This document shows positions 1 to 8,526 of a DNA stretch of 64,000 nt, piece by piece. Position 1 is the first letter of the stretch, and each line of letters starts with the position of its first letter. The notes under the pieces were generated by a model that was given only the letters and a program-made list of their open reading frames with translations, searched no databases and was not told the DNA's origin. The position numbers and the translations under genes are program-made. The DNA comes from Trichococcus patagoniensis. Lineage in GTDB: Bacteria > Bacillota > Bacilli > Lactobacillales > Aerococcaceae. The stretch is from contig NZ_QAOM01000014.1 in the NCBI RefSeq assembly GCF_003051085.1, positions 1 to 64,000 of the forward strand, given 5' to 3'.

Positions 1-78
1 TCCATCGAAAATAGGATTAAATCGCTGGCACTCCTAAAGGCTTATGAACAATGGGTTGAAGAAAAGCACAATTTTTAA
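1..78 (+). CDS. 3' end of an unidentified gene
   Basis: An open frame enters from the left edge in frame 1 and stops at TAA 76-78. The visible 25 residues are charged (ending EEKHNF) and show no motif I recognise. The gene precedes the ecfA1 operon and is separated from it by a hairpin followed by a T run, so it is probably a separate transcript. Function cannot be assigned. Confidence 0.5.
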   Translation, partial: SIENRIKSLALLKAYEQWVEEKHNF

Positions 79-141
79 TTACTTGTAAAGTGGTGATATA
101 TAAATAAAAGCGTTTTATTTCCGTGCTGTGTCAAGACAGTG

Positions 142-213
142 GATGAAAAATAGGGAGGAGTAGTTTATACTTACTAAGTAGACATTCCTTTTCCGTATTT
201 TTCATCTTTTTTT
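142..213 (+). terminator. Terminator-like AT-rich hairpin before ecfA1
   Basis: GATGAAAAATA at 142-152 is the exact reverse complement of TATTTTTCATC at 196-206, and a T run follows. The loop is long (about 43 nt) and contains AGGGAGGAG. It most simply ends the upstream gene, but it could also be a leader element of the ecf operon, because it is only about 80 bp from the ecfA1 start. Confidence 0.45.
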
Positions 214-289
214 ATACTTACCTGTCAATGGACCGGATGGACGGATGCGGACTTAAAGATTCAACAATAGAGAAAGTAGGATAGCCATC

Positions 290-1129
290 ATGAATGAAAT
301 TATCGAGTTGCGCAATGTGACTTTTTCCTATTCAGAGGAAGATGCAAGACCGGCATTGAACAACGTTTCGTTAACAATCCAGCAGGGTGAATGGATCGCC
401 ATCATCGGGCCTAACGGTTCAGGCAAGTCAACCTTGGCCAAAACGATCAACGGCTTGATAGAAGCGAACTCCGGAGAAGTGATCATTGAAGGGATACCTT
501 TGAATGCAGAGACGGTTTGGGACGTCCGCAAAAAAATCGGGATGGTTTTCCAGAATCCGGACAATCAGTTCGTCGGTTCGACTGTCCAGGACGATGTTGC
601 GTTCGGTTTGGAGAATGTCGGTATTCCCCGCGAGGAAATGGTGAAGCGCGTTGCTGATGCAGTCGCGGCTGTGAACATGGCCGATTTCATGGACAAGGAG
701 CCAGCACGTCTTTCGGGTGGACAGAAGCAACGGGTGGCAATCGCCGGGATCGTGGCTTTGTCCCCGGACATCATCATGCTGGATGAGGCGACAACCATGC
801 TGGATCCTGAAGGCCGTCATGAAGTCATTCAGACTATCCAAGAAATCAAGGAAAAAGAAAATCTGACAGTGATTTCAATCACGCATGACATCGACGAGGC
901 TGCGAAAGCGAACCGTATTTTTGTGATGGAAGCCGGGCAGTTGAAACGGATCGGCACGCCGGAAGAGATATTCAGCTTGGGCAAGGAAATCATCGATATC
1001 GGTTTGGATATCCCGTTCCCTGAGAAGCTGAAATACCAATTGAAGAGACAGGGACTGGAAGTTCCTGAAGAATATTTGACTGAGGAAGGGATGGTGAGTT
1101 GGTTATGGACATTACTTTCGAAAAAGTAG
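290..1129 (+). CDS. ecfA1: ECF transporter ATPase EcfA1
   Basis: One of two ATPases of the shared energy-coupling-factor module that powers vitamin and metal uptake through interchangeable membrane S components. The 279-residue protein has Walker A GPNGSGKS near residue 40, a Q-loop, the ABC signature LSGGQKQR, Walker B IIMLDEAT and the switch histidine in ITHD. It starts at ATG 290 after AAAGTAGGA. Its 3' end overlaps ecfA2 by 25 bp, and the order A1-A2-T-truA-rplM-rpsI is typical of Bacillota. A stand-alone S component lies at 47596-48093 and would dock on this module. Confidence 0.95.
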   Translation: MNEIIELRNVTFSYSEEDARPALNNVSLTIQQGEWIAIIGPNGSGKSTLAKTINGLIEANSGEVIIEGIPLNAETVWDVRKKIGMVFQNPDNQFVGSTVQDDVAFGLENVGIPREEMVKRVADAVAAVNMADFMDKEPARLSGGQKQRVAIAGIVALSPDIIMLDEATTMLDPEGRHEVIQTIQEIKEKENLTVISITHDIDEAAKANRIFVMEAGQLKRIGTPEEIFSLGKEIIDIGLDIPFPEKLKYQLKRQGLEVPEEYLTEEGMVSWLWTLLSKK

Positions 1130-2016
1130 GCTATTCCTACTCTGCCGGAACGCCTTTCGAAAGCAGGGCCCTCTATGATGTGAACCTGAACATTCCGGAC
1201 GGCAGCTACACGGCGCTGATCGGGCATACCGGCAGTGGGAAATCGACGGTCACGCAGCATCTGAATGCTTTATTGAAACCTACAGAAGGCAGCGTAATGA
1301 TTGGTGACCGCATCATCACGAACAAGTCTAACAACAAAAATCTGAAGGACCTGCGCAAAAAAGTAGGGATTGTGTTCCAGTTTCCGGAGTCGCAACTATT
1401 CGAAGAGACGATCGCGAAGGATATCGCTTTCGGTCCAATGAACTTTGGCGTCAGTGAAGCGGACGCAATGGCGATCGTGAGGCGCGTGTTGCCTTTGGTC
1501 GGCTTGGATGAGTCCTTCATGGAACGATCCCCATTCGACCTCTCAGGGGGTCAAATGAGACGCGTAGCGATTGCCGGGGTATTGGCGATGGAACCGGAAG
1601 TGCTGGTCCTGGATGAACCGACCGCCGGATTGGATCCCGCGGGCAGACGGGAAATCATGAATATGTTCAATCAACTCCATATCGACAACGCACTGACCAT
1701 CGTATTGGTCACGCATCAGATGAATGATGTCGCAACCTATGCGGATCATGTGGTCATCCTTGAGAAGGGCACGGTGGTCCGCATGGGGCCGCCTGCAGAA
1801 ATTTTTCAGGACGCTGCTTGGCTTCAGGAGAAACAATTAGGCTTGCCTTCCGCACTGGCTTTCCTGGATACGTTGAGCCAAAAGACAGGCATCGATTTCG
1901 GAAACGAAAGACCGCTGCGTACGGAACAACTGGCGGCTGTGCTGATCGCCAAAATAAATGAGAACAAAGGCAACAAAAATGTCGCTAAGGAAGAGGGTGG
2001 CATAGATGTTGGATAA
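1105..2016 (+). CDS. ecfA2: ECF transporter ATPase EcfA2
   Basis: Second ATPase of the ECF module, forming a heterodimer with EcfA1. It has Walker A GHTGSGKS, signature LSGGQMRR, Walker B LVLDEPTAGLD and a VTHQ switch histidine. I chose ATG 1105 because family members begin MDITF and GGTGAG lies just upstream; an in-frame TTG at 1099 would add two residues. The start lies inside the end of ecfA1, and the end overlaps ecfT by 11 bp, indicating translational coupling and fixed stoichiometry. Length is about 303 residues. Confidence 0.95.
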   Translation: MDITFEKVGYSYSAGTPFESRALYDVNLNIPDGSYTALIGHTGSGKSTVTQHLNALLKPTEGSVMIGDRIITNKSNNKNLKDLRKKVGIVFQFPESQLFEETIAKDIAFGPMNFGVSEADAMAIVRRVLPLVGLDESFMERSPFDLSGGQMRRVAIAGVLAMEPEVLVLDEPTAGLDPAGRREIMNMFNQLHIDNALTIVLVTHQMNDVATYADHVVILEKGTVVRMGPPAEIFQDAAWLQEKQLGLPSALAFLDTLSQKTGIDFGNERPLRTEQLAAVLIAKINENKGNKNVAKEEGGIDVG

Positions 2017-2803
2017 ATTACTTTTCGGGCGCTACATACAAGGCGACTCGCTAGTCCATAGATTGGATCCGCGCGCGAAGCTGATCGGTGCTTTCTATTT
2101 CATCATCGTCATCTTCCTGGCCAATAACTGGCAGACTTATCTGATCATGACGTTGTTCACTTTCTTGTGCGTCATCCTTTCCGACATCAAACTGTCGGTC
2201 TTCTTGAATGGTGTGAAACCGCTGATTTGGTTGATCATGTTCACGGTATTGCTGCAGATCCTCTTCACACGGGGCGGGGAAACGTACCTGGAACTGGGAC
2301 CGATCAGCATCACTTCGTTCGGGGTGATCAACGGGGCTTTCATCTTCATGCGCTTTGTCCTGATCATCTTCATTTCGACACTATTGACGCTCACGACGAT
2401 GCCGTTGTCGTTGACCGATGCGATCGAAAAACTTTTGGGGCCGTTGAAACGCTTTAAGGTTCCTGTCCATGAAATCGCGCTGATGCTTTCCATCGCCTTG
2501 CGTTTCGTGCCGACATTGATGGATGAAGCTTCGAAAATCATGAATGCGCAACGGGCTCGCGGCGTCGAGTTCGGCGAAGGCAATATCGTGAAGCAGATGA
2601 AGGCCGTCACACCGATCTTGGTGCCGCTGTTTGTCAGCTCGTTCAATCGTGCCGATGAATTGGCGAATGCCATGGAAGCGCGTGGTTATCAGGGCGGGGA
2701 AGGCCGGACGAAATACCGCATCCTCGATTGGCAAAGGCTGGATACGCTGAGTATGCTGGCATTTGTCGCACTGACCGGGTTGTTGCTGTTCTTCCGATCT
2801 TGA
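2006..2803 (+). CDS. ecfT: ECF transporter transmembrane protein EcfT
   Basis: Membrane scaffold of the ECF module that connects the two ATPases to an S component. The 265-residue protein is strongly hydrophobic with several membrane segments. It carries the two conserved cytoplasmic coupling motifs of the Ala-Arg-Gly type, visible as AQRARG and AMEARGY in the C-terminal half; these insert into the ATPase grooves. It starts at ATG 2006 within ecfA2 and ends just before a terminator at 2842-2873, closing the ecf operon. Confidence 0.95.
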   Translation: MLDKLLFGRYIQGDSLVHRLDPRAKLIGAFYFIIVIFLANNWQTYLIMTLFTFLCVILSDIKLSVFLNGVKPLIWLIMFTVLLQILFTRGGETYLELGPISITSFGVINGAFIFMRFVLIIFISTLLTLTTMPLSLTDAIEKLLGPLKRFKVPVHEIALMLSIALRFVPTLMDEASKIMNAQRARGVEFGEGNIVKQMKAVTPILVPLFVSSFNRADELANAMEARGYQGGEGRTKYRILDWQRLDTLSMLAFVALTGLLLFFRS

Positions 2804-2841
2804 GCGCATACAGGCGCAATTTGTAGCTATAGAACGAGTCT

Positions 2842-2873
2842 GGGGGCCGGGTAGTATTTCCGGTCCCTTTTAA
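2842..2873 (+). terminator. Terminator after ecfT
   Basis: GGGGCCGG pairs with CCGGTCCC (one G-T wobble) across a short loop and is followed by TTTT. It separates the ecf genes from truA. Confidence 0.6.
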
Positions 2874-2929
2874 AATAGAAAAAACCATAACCATACATCA
2901 GCAAGATAAGAAAGGGGCATACGCCACCT

Positions 2930-3703
2930 ATGAGTGCACAACGATTCAAATGCATCGTGCAATACGACGGAACGGGTTATGTGGGCTATCAGGTCCAACC
3001 TAACGGCAACAGTGTCCAGACGGAAATCGAAAAGGCTTTAAAAAAAATGTCGAATGGGCAGATCATTCCGATCCATGCATCCGGCCGGACCGATTCAGGT
3101 GTCCATGCGCTCGGGCAAGTCATCCATTTTGATTACCCAGCTGCAATCAAGCCGGATCATCTGCTGCGGGCGTTGAACAGCTTGCTGCCTGATGACATTT
3201 TGATCACATCCGTGGAGTTCGCTCCAGAGGAATTCCATTCGCGTTACCATGCGATGGGGAAAAAATACATTTACCGGGTCGATCTCGATCGCTTCCCGAA
3301 TCCCTTCAAACGACTGTATACAACGCATCATCCTTACCGCTTCAATATGGCGAATCTGGAGCTGGCCATCAAAAAACTGGAAGGCGAACATGACTTCACC
3401 AGTTTTTGTTCGACAAAAACGGATAAGACTGATCTGGTCCGGATCGTCTACGAAGCGAGCGTTAAGAAGGACGAGGAAAACAATGAGCTGGTCTTCACCT
3501 TCAGGGGCAATGGCTTCCTCTACAATATGATCCGCATTTTCGTGGGTACGCTGCTGCAGATCGCGGACGGTCTGAAAAAGGTCGAGGAAATCGACCGCCT
3601 TTTGGAAGTGAAGGACAGACGCCAAGCCGGACCGACAGCCCCGTCGCAGGGATTGTATCTCGTGGAAGTCTACTATGATGAAGAAAAATTAAGGAACGGA
3701 TAG
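2930..3703 (+). CDS. truA: tRNA pseudouridine(38-40) synthase TruA
   Basis: Converts uridines 38-40 in tRNA anticodon stems to pseudouridine. The 257-residue length is typical. The catalytic aspartate is in ASGRTDSGVHA near residue 53, and the YDGTGYVGYQ N-terminal motif and RNGFLYNMIR-like C-terminal motif (GNGFLYNMIR) are present. Start ATG 2930 follows AAAGGGG at good spacing. It lies between the ecf operon and a chorismate mutase gene, 11 bp downstream, which is probably co-transcribed. Confidence 0.96.
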   Translation: MSAQRFKCIVQYDGTGYVGYQVQPNGNSVQTEIEKALKKMSNGQIIPIHASGRTDSGVHALGQVIHFDYPAAIKPDHLLRALNSLLPDDILITSVEFAPEEFHSRYHAMGKKYIYRVDLDRFPNPFKRLYTTHHPYRFNMANLELAIKKLEGEHDFTSFCSTKTDKTDLVRIVYEASVKKDEENNELVFTFRGNGFLYNMIRIFVGTLLQIADGLKKVEEIDRLLEVKDRRQAGPTAPSQGLYLVEVYYDEEKLRNG

Positions 3704-3714
3704 GGGGAAGGCCG

Positions 3715-3981
3715 ATGTTTAAAAAAGAAAGAGCGGAGATCGATGCCATCGACCAGGAGTTGGTGAAGCTGTTCGAACGCCGGATGGATGCAGTGACCGA
3801 AATCGCGCGGATCAAGAAGGAGCACCAGCTGCCGATTCTGGACCAATCCAGGGAGGACCGGGTGCTGGATAAGGTGCGCGGGCTGACCGAGAACGAAGCC
3901 TATGAAGACAGCGTGGAAGACCTCTTCCGCACCTTGATGACGATCACAAAGGCATTCGAAACCAAACAGAATGAAGAATAA
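3715..3981 (+). CDS. Chorismate mutase, AroQ type
   Basis: A stand-alone 88-residue all-helical chorismate mutase, which turns chorismate into prephenate for Phe and Tyr synthesis. The N-terminal helix with regularly spaced charges (ERAEIDAIDQELVKLFERR) and the later IKKEHQLPILDQSRE stretch are the CM_2 pattern, including the Arg and Lys that hold the substrate carboxylates. ATG 3715 follows GGGGGAAGG. It is 11 bp from truA and ends just before a strong terminator. No other aromatic-pathway gene is nearby, so the coupling with truA is positional only. Confidence 0.85.
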   Translation: MFKKERAEIDAIDQELVKLFERRMDAVTEIARIKKEHQLPILDQSREDRVLDKVRGLTENEAYEDSVEDLFRTLMTITKAFETKQNEE

Positions 3982-3993
3982 TCAAGAATGCTG

Positions 3994-4042
3994 AAAAAAC
4001 GGCTGTGGAAAAGACAGGATCTTTTCCACAGCCGTTTTTTTG
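3994..4042 (+). terminator. Strong terminator after the chorismate mutase gene
   Basis: A long perfect stem, AAAACGGCTGTGGAAAAG with its complement, around a 6-nt loop and ending in seven Ts. The A run on the other side would let it act in both directions. Confidence 0.9.
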
Positions 4043-4071
4043 GGTGTTTAAGTAATGGAAATCGGCGCCAG

Positions 4072-4246
4072 TTCCGGCGAGGCACCACTCACCGGAGGAA
4101 AGCCTCTGCAATCGGGTCCAGCTCCGATGAAGCAGCGCTCGCCGGAGCTGGAGAGCCGCTAACAGTCCGAACTCCGGCGAAGCCGTCGTTCACCGGAGAA
4201 CAGAGCTGAAAACAGAAACCCCGACGAACGCAGCCGTTCGCCGGGG
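4072..4246. repeat. Hairpin array, family B (copy 1)
   Basis: Four CTCCGG...CCGGAG-type inverted repeats whose left arms lie at about 4073, 4123, 4173 and 4220, so spacing is 50, 50 and 47 bp. The third reads CTCCGGCGAAGCCGTCGT then TCACCGGAG and is nearly identical to a unit at 36410. The last one (4219-4246) has a longer stem with CCCCG/CGGGG ends and T-rich flanks on the minus side; it probably also terminates the minus-strand gene ending at 4269. The array sits between two convergent genes. Confidence 0.75.
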
Positions 4247-4268
4247 ATTTTTGACATATTTGGTTATA

Positions 4269-5384
4269 TCAGACTTTGGCAACAACCGCAGCCTTAGCGA
4301 AGGCCTGGCGCAAATCTGCAATCAGGTCATCCGCATCCTCGATTCCTGTCGAGATGCGCAGCAAATCGTCCGTCAAGCCATAGGATTCGCGGACTTCAAC
4401 CGGAATATCGGCATGGGTCTGGGTGGTCGGATAGGTGATCAGGCTTTCTACGCCGCCCAAGCTTTCGGCGAAAGTAAAGATGTTCAGGGCATCCAAGACG
4501 GCAGGAATGCAGGCTTTATCATGGAGCGTGAAGCTCAACATGCCGCCTTTGCCCGGATAATGGACCGATTTAATCAGATCTTCCGATTCCAGATAGGCCA
4601 CGACAGCCTGTGCATTCGTCTGGTGCTGCTTCATGCGCAGCGGCAACGTCTTCAACCCGCGGACCAAGAGCCAACAGTCGAAGGCGTCCAAAGTGCCGCC
4701 TGCCGTATTCAGTTGGAAAGCCAACTGTTCGCCAAGCGCTTTGTCGTTTGTCACGACCGCACCCGCCAACAGATCATTGTGGCCTCCGAGATACTTGGTG
4801 GCGCTGTGGACCACTATATCGGCGCCCAAATCCAATGGCCGCTGCAAGAGAGGGGTGTAGAAGGTATTATCCACAATCACCAGTAATCCATGTTTTTTGG
4901 CTATCTCAGCGACAGCCGCGATATCCGTTTCCTTCATGAGCGGATTCGTAGGCGTTTCGATGTAGACAGCGGCCGTGTTGTCTTGGATGGCCGCCGCGAT
5001 GTCGAGCGGGTCATCGACATAAGTGAAGGAGTAGAATCCTTTTCGCTCCATGTCCTGGAAATAACGGAAGCTGCCGCCGTAAAGGTCCCTGGATGCAACG
5101 AAATGACTGTTGGCGGGGAAGATACTGAACGCGAGCTGGATGGCGCTCATGCCGGAGCTGGTGGCGAAGCCTTGGACACCGTTTTCAAGCACCGCCAAGC
5201 CTTCCTGAAGGATGTCCCTTGTCGGATTGCCGGTGCGGGTGTAGTCATAGCCGGTCGATTGACCCAAGCCGGGATGTCCATAAGCTGTGGACAAGTAAAT
5301 CGGTGCACTGACGGCGCCGGTTTGCGGATCTTTTCTGTTGCCCAATTGCGCGAGATAGCTTTGAATATTGATTGTATCCATCAT
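4269..5384 (-). CDS. Cystathionine gamma-synthase/lyase-family PLP enzyme
   Basis: Cys/Met-metabolism PLP enzyme of the MetB/MetC/MccB fold, about 371 residues. The PLP lysine is in HSATKYLGGHNDL; the SSGMSAIQLAF phosphate-binding loop and the DYTRTGNPTRD motif near the N-terminus are present. It could be cystathionine gamma-synthase, cystathionine lyase or homocysteine desulfhydrase; sequence reading alone does not decide. The frame is open further upstream, but MMDT at 5384 or 5381 follows AAAAGGGGA at proper spacing, so I use 5384. It is transcribed alone, convergent to the chorismate mutase gene. No S-box is visible upstream. Confidence 0.85.
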   Translation of the reverse strand: MMDTINIQSYLAQLGNRKDPQTGAVSAPIYLSTAYGHPGLGQSTGYDYTRTGNPTRDILQEGLAVLENGVQGFATSSGMSAIQLAFSIFPANSHFVASRDLYGGSFRYFQDMERKGFYSFTYVDDPLDIAAAIQDNTAAVYIETPTNPLMKETDIAAVAEIAKKHGLLVIVDNTFYTPLLQRPLDLGADIVVHSATKYLGGHNDLLAGAVVTNDKALGEQLAFQLNTAGGTLDAFDCWLLVRGLKTLPLRMKQHQTNAQAVVAYLESEDLIKSVHYPGKGGMLSFTLHDKACIPAVLDALNIFTFAESLGGVESLITYPTTQTHADIPVEVRESYGLTDDLLRISTGIEDADDLIADLRQAFAKAAVVAKV

Positions 5385-5629
5385 CGATTCCCCTTTTATA
5401 AGAAATGACATACATGGGTGTATTATCATTTTTTTATCATCTAAAATTAATGTTAGTGCAATGGTAGCATGAGGGCTTGAAGTGGTCAATATTTTTATGT
5501 ATTTAAAGTCAGTGAGGCTGCGAGAAATAACCGATCACACTTGAACGGGAGAACTTATCAGGAATGATGTTAAAATTCCGAAACTCGCGTATAATGGATG
5601 TATAAGAACAAAAGAAGGAGAGTGCAAGA

Positions 5630-5983
5630 ATGGTAACGTTCATCAAAGAACTCAAACGCATCCCACGCGGCGATGTGCCGGATTTTGTGGCTGCCGCTAT
5701 GCCCCAATTTTATGAGGCGATCGGTTGCCCGAACGATGTGGTGCTTTCCGTGCAAGCCAGCATGGCGCATTACTCGATTCCGAAAAAGAATGTTTCTGCC
5801 GAAGAGTATGAAGCTTTTGAATTGACCATCACCAAAAAAGGCGAGTTTGTTTCGGTGGAAGACATCGTCAAAGATCCAAAAATCGTCGCAACATTCAAGC
5901 CTCACAAGACATCCGGCAAAGGCGCCTATCCATTTGTGCCGGCCGAGGTCATCGAGCAATTATATTTATATTTAAAAAAATGA
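5630..5983 (+). CDS. Conserved hypothetical protein, 117 aa
   Basis: Small soluble protein without signal peptide or membrane segment; I do not recognise the family. It is mixed alpha/beta in appearance with a lysine-rich centre and ends LYLYLKK. ATG 5630 follows AGAAGGAGAG, a strong ribosome binding site, and a TATAAT lies at 5590-5595. It is a single gene with its own terminator at 5991-6032, upstream of the rplM promoter. Confidence 0.65.
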   Translation: MVTFIKELKRIPRGDVPDFVAAAMPQFYEAIGCPNDVVLSVQASMAHYSIPKKNVSAEEYEAFELTITKKGEFVSVEDIVKDPKIVATFKPHKTSGKGAYPFVPAEVIEQLYLYLKK

Positions 5984-5990
5984 TCAGGGA

Positions 5991-6032
5991 AGGCTTCACT
6001 ATCGCATATTGTGCGGTATGTGGAGCTTTTTT
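5991..6032 (+). terminator. Terminator after the 117-aa gene
   Basis: An imperfect stem (AGGCTTCACTATCGCA against TGCGGTATGTGGAGCT) with a short loop, followed by six Ts. Confidence 0.7.
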
Positions 6033-6067
6033 ACGATGAAAAAGGTAAAATATTTCTTTTGAAGCGA

Positions 6068-6096
6068 TTGACAATTCCTTTGGGATGTCGTATCAT
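6068..6096 (+). promoter_or_regulatory. Promoter of rplM-rpsI
   Basis: TTGACA at 6068-6073, a 17-bp spacer, and TATCAT at 6091-6096: a near-consensus vegetative promoter. Transcription would start near 6103, giving a leader of about 78 nt. Confidence 0.75.
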
Positions 6097-6102
6097 ATAA
6101 GA

Positions 6103-6180
6103 CGGTATTGTTTGCCCCACGATGAGCCCCGGAAACTCAATTGGATCAAACAGACAGAGAAGAATATGGAGGAAACAAAC
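6103..6180 (+). promoter_or_regulatory. rplM 5' leader, possible L13 leader element
   Basis: Leader between the promoter and the rplM GTG start. TGTTTG near its 5' end can pair with CAAACA further on, enclosing CCCC and GGAAACTC segments. Bacillota rplM genes commonly carry an autoregulatory L13 leader RNA at this position. I infer one here from position and pairing only. Confidence 0.4.
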
Positions 6181-6624
6181 GTGCGTACAACATACATGGC
6201 TAAAGCAAACGAGATCGACCGCAAATGGTTCGTAATCGACGCGACTGACATCCCATTGGGACGTTTATCAACACAAGTTGCAACTATTTTACGCGGTAAA
6301 AACAAACCAACTTTCACACCACACGTAGATACTGGTGATTATGTGATTGTTATCAATGCAGACAAAGTTACATTAACAGGTAAAAAAGCATCTGACAAAA
6401 TTTATTCCCGTCATTCAGGTTATCCAGGTGGGCTAAAACAAATTTCAGCTGGTGAATTACGTGCTAAGAATTCAAGAAAATTAGTTGAATTGTCTGTTAA
6501 AGGCATGCTACCTAAGAACTCTTTAGGTGCTAAACAATTCACTAAGTTACACGTATACGGTGAAGCAGTTCACCCACACGAAGCTCAACTACCAGAAGTT
6601 TTAGACATCACTAACCTAATTTAA
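6181..6624 (+). CDS. rplM: 50S ribosomal protein L13
   Basis: Large-subunit ribosomal protein of 147 residues with the hallmark segments [42 protein letters not shown] and VKGMLPKN. I start at GTG 6181 after ATGGAGGAAA, giving MRTTYMAK as in the family; the longer open frame upstream is the untranslated leader. It is followed after 13 bp by rpsI. Codon use is AT-rich compared with neighbours, as expected for a highly expressed gene. Confidence 0.97.
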   Translation: MRTTYMAKANEIDRKWFVIDATDIPLGRLSTQVATILRGKNKPTFTPHVDTGDYVIVINADKVTLTGKKASDKIYSRHSGYPGGLKQISAGELRAKNSRKLVELSVKGMLPKNSLGAKQFTKLHVYGEAVHPHEAQLPEVLDITNLI

Positions 6625-6637
6625 GGAGGGAATTTCA

Positions 6638-7030
6638 TTGGCACAAGCACAATATATCGCAACTGGTCGTCGTAAGAATTCGACTGCACGCGTACGTTTA
6701 TTACCTGGCACAGGTAAAATCATCTTCAACAAAAAAGACATGGAAGAATACATCCCATTCGCTTACTTATATGAAGTAATCAAACAACCTTTAAACCTTA
6801 CAGGTACTTTAGGTAGCTACGATATCTTCGTTAACGTAAACGGCGGCGGATTCACTGGACAAGCTGGAGCAGCTCGTCACGGTATCTCTCGTGCATTATT
6901 AGAAGTAGATCCTGACTTCCGCGGACCATTGAAAGCAGCTGGTCTGTTAACACGTGACCCACGTATGGTTGAACGTAAGAAACCAGGTTTGAAAAAAGCG
7001 CGTAAAGCATCACAATTCTCAAAACGTTAA
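6638..7030 (+). CDS. rpsI: 30S ribosomal protein S9
   Basis: Small-subunit protein of 130 residues. Typical S9 features are [16 protein letters not shown] near the N-terminus, [18 protein letters not shown] in the middle, and the C-terminal [12 protein letters not shown] tail that reaches the ribosomal P site. It starts at TTG 6638 after AAGGAGGG. It forms an operon with rplM. A 31-bp piece of this gene (6710-6740) is repeated exactly at 7364-7394. Confidence 0.97.
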   Translation: MAQAQYIATGRRKNSTARVRLLPGTGKIIFNKKDMEEYIPFAYLYEVIKQPLNLTGTLGSYDIFVNVNGGGFTGQAGAARHGISRALLEVDPDFRGPLKAAGLLTRDPRMVERKKPGLKKARKASQFSKR

Positions 7031-7114
7031 TATTTATTGTATCAACGTTTTCAAAAAAGTTTTTTGCTTCAATTTGGTTCAAACGACCAATTTGACAAAT
7101 CAATTAACAGCCCT

Positions 7115-7145
7115 AAAGCATCGGCATTTTGCTGATGCTTTTTTT
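7115..7145 (+). terminator. Terminator after rpsI
   Basis: AAAGCATCGGC and GCTGATGCTTT form a hairpin around ATTTT and end in a T run. Confidence 0.85.
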
Positions 7146-7206
7146 ATGGCATCAATTCAATAGAATTAAAGTATGGAGTGTTCCATTAACAAAGGCGGTG
7201 TAAACA

Positions 7207-7335
7207 GTGAATCCAAAAGAAAAAATGTTAGAAATAATCAAGAATAAACAAGGCGGCGGAAGGTCCAAACAAATCGACACGCCAAAAAATGATATCAAGA
7301 ACATGCGTAAAGGTCCAAAGATTTATAATAAGTAA
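7207..7335 (+). CDS. Small basic protein, 42 aa
   Basis: A short gene with GTG start at 7207, preceded at six bases by AAAGGCGGTG, and a TAA stop at 7333-7335. The product is rich in Lys and Asn with a GGGRSK stretch in the middle and a basic KGPKIYNK end. It contains no hydrophobic segment, so it is probably cytosolic and might bind nucleic acid. I infer that it is real from the ribosome binding site, the clean stop and the terminator that follows at 7392-7425. I do not know its function. Confidence 0.6.
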   Translation: MNPKEKMLEIIKNKQGGGRSKQIDTPKNDIKNMRKGPKIYNK

Positions 7336-7363
7336 GCGGATCTGCAACAGTTCATTACGCGAA

Positions 7364-7394
7364 ACAGGTAAAATCATCTTCAACAAAAAAGACA
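7364..7394 (+). repeat. Exact 31-bp copy of an internal rpsI segment
   Basis: Bases 7364-7394 are identical to 6710-6740 inside rpsI, which encode [10 protein letters not shown]. The copy lies between the stop of the 42-aa gene and its terminator stem and is not part of a clear gene. It looks like a recombination or duplication scar. Confidence 0.85.
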
Positions 7395-7425
7395 CTTTTC
7401 CGTTTTTGCGGAAGGTGTTTTTTTT
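7392..7425 (+). terminator. Terminator after the 42-aa gene
   Basis: ACACTTTTCCG pairs with CGGAAGGTGT (G-T wobbles allowed) around TTTTTG, then eight Ts. The left arm begins inside the rpsI-derived repeat. Confidence 0.75.
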
Positions 7426-7586
7426 ATCAACGCATAGCATTACCCATCTCCTTAATATCTTTTATCTTGCCATGAACAAATAGCAAACTCAGTGCTTCGC
7501 TTCCAAAATAATTGAAAATTCGAGATATTCACGAAAATCGATTATAATGAGAAAAGTATCCAGCCATTTTAAGGAGTGAGGGATTA

Positions 7587-8477
7587 ATGTATCTTTTTCA
7601 AAGAATTGAAGAAGCTGTGTTCAAGCAGAATGATGCAAGAAGAACAATCGGCGAATTTTTGTTGGCCAATCGAGAACAGTTACCCAAATACACAATGGAT
7701 GAAATTGCAAAATTGACGTACACTTCTAAAGCTACTCTAGTGCGGTTTGCTAAATATTTTGAATATTCCGGCTGGACTGAATTCATGTATGCTTTTACTC
7801 ATGAAGTGGCGCATTTTGAAGCAAATACTTTTGAAGTGGATTCTAATATTCCGTTCACGCGTTCAGCGGATACATTGGAAATCATTGAAAATATAGCCAA
7901 TTTACGGATCCAAACGATTAAAGAAACAAGTTCTTTAATGTCGGCTGATGATTTAAGCAGAGCTGCCAAAATTATCAGCCAAGCAAACAATATAATCATT
8001 TATGGAAGAAGTCCGAATTCGTATTTTGGCGAATTGTTCAAGCGAAATTTAAATACGATTCATAAAAAAGCCTTTATGGCCGATGCCGATGAATCAGGAC
8101 TCATTTCCAATACATTGACTAGTGAAGATTGTGCAGTGATTATCTCGTATTCTGGTAATAACGCAGATGCTTATCCAATGAGAAATGTTAAATGGCTTAT
8201 AAAAAACCGTGTCCCCGTCATAAGCATCACCAGTGGGGGAGAAAATTATCTGAGAGACTATTCAACCATAGTTTTGAATATTTCAAGCAGAGAAAAACTC
8301 TATTCCAAAATTTCTAATTTTTCGACGGAAGAATCAATCTTATTCATATTGGATGTCCTGTACGCGAAAATTTTTGCCTTAGATTACGATCATAATATGG
8401 AGATTAAAATTCAAAATTCCCGAACTTTGGAAACAGGCAGAAAGACAACATTTAAAGATATTTCCGAAGAATTTTAA
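7587..8477 (+). CDS. RpiR/MurR-family transcriptional regulator
   Basis: The 296-residue protein has an N-terminal RpiR-type helix-turn-helix (TMDEIAKLTYTSKATLVRFAKYF, roughly residues 35-60) and a C-terminal SIS sugar-phosphate-binding domain (IIYGRSPNSYFGE, VIISYSGNNADAYPM, ISITSGG). Such proteins sense a phosphosugar and control adjacent uptake genes. The next genes encode a beta-glucoside PTS and a 6-phospho-beta-glucosidase, so it is probably their regulator. ATG 7587 follows AAGGAGTGAGGG. A terminator separates it from the PTS gene. Confidence 0.88.
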   Translation: MYLFQRIEEAVFKQNDARRTIGEFLLANREQLPKYTMDEIAKLTYTSKATLVRFAKYFEYSGWTEFMYAFTHEVAHFEANTFEVDSNIPFTRSADTLEIIENIANLRIQTIKETSSLMSADDLSRAAKIISQANNIIIYGRSPNSYFGELFKRNLNTIHKKAFMADADESGLISNTLTSEDCAVIISYSGNNADAYPMRNVKWLIKNRVPVISITSGGENYLRDYSTIVLNISSREKLYSKISNFSTEESILFILDVLYAKIFALDYDHNMEIKIQNSRTLETGRKTTFKDISEEF

Positions 8478-8483
8478 ATCAAA

Positions 8484-8519
8484 AAAACCAAACGGTGCCA
8501 TAATCGTTTTGTTTTTTTG
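8484..8519 (+). terminator. Terminator after the RpiR regulator
   Basis: AAAAACCAAACG and CGTTTTGTTTTT form a hairpin that ends in a T run. Confidence 0.6.
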
Positions 8520-8526
8520 ATGGAAG

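Noticed and set aside
4269-5630. SAM-responsive (S-box) or T-box leader for the Cys/Met PLP enzyme
   Set aside because: The region upstream of 5384 on the minus strand shows none of the conserved S-box or T-box elements.
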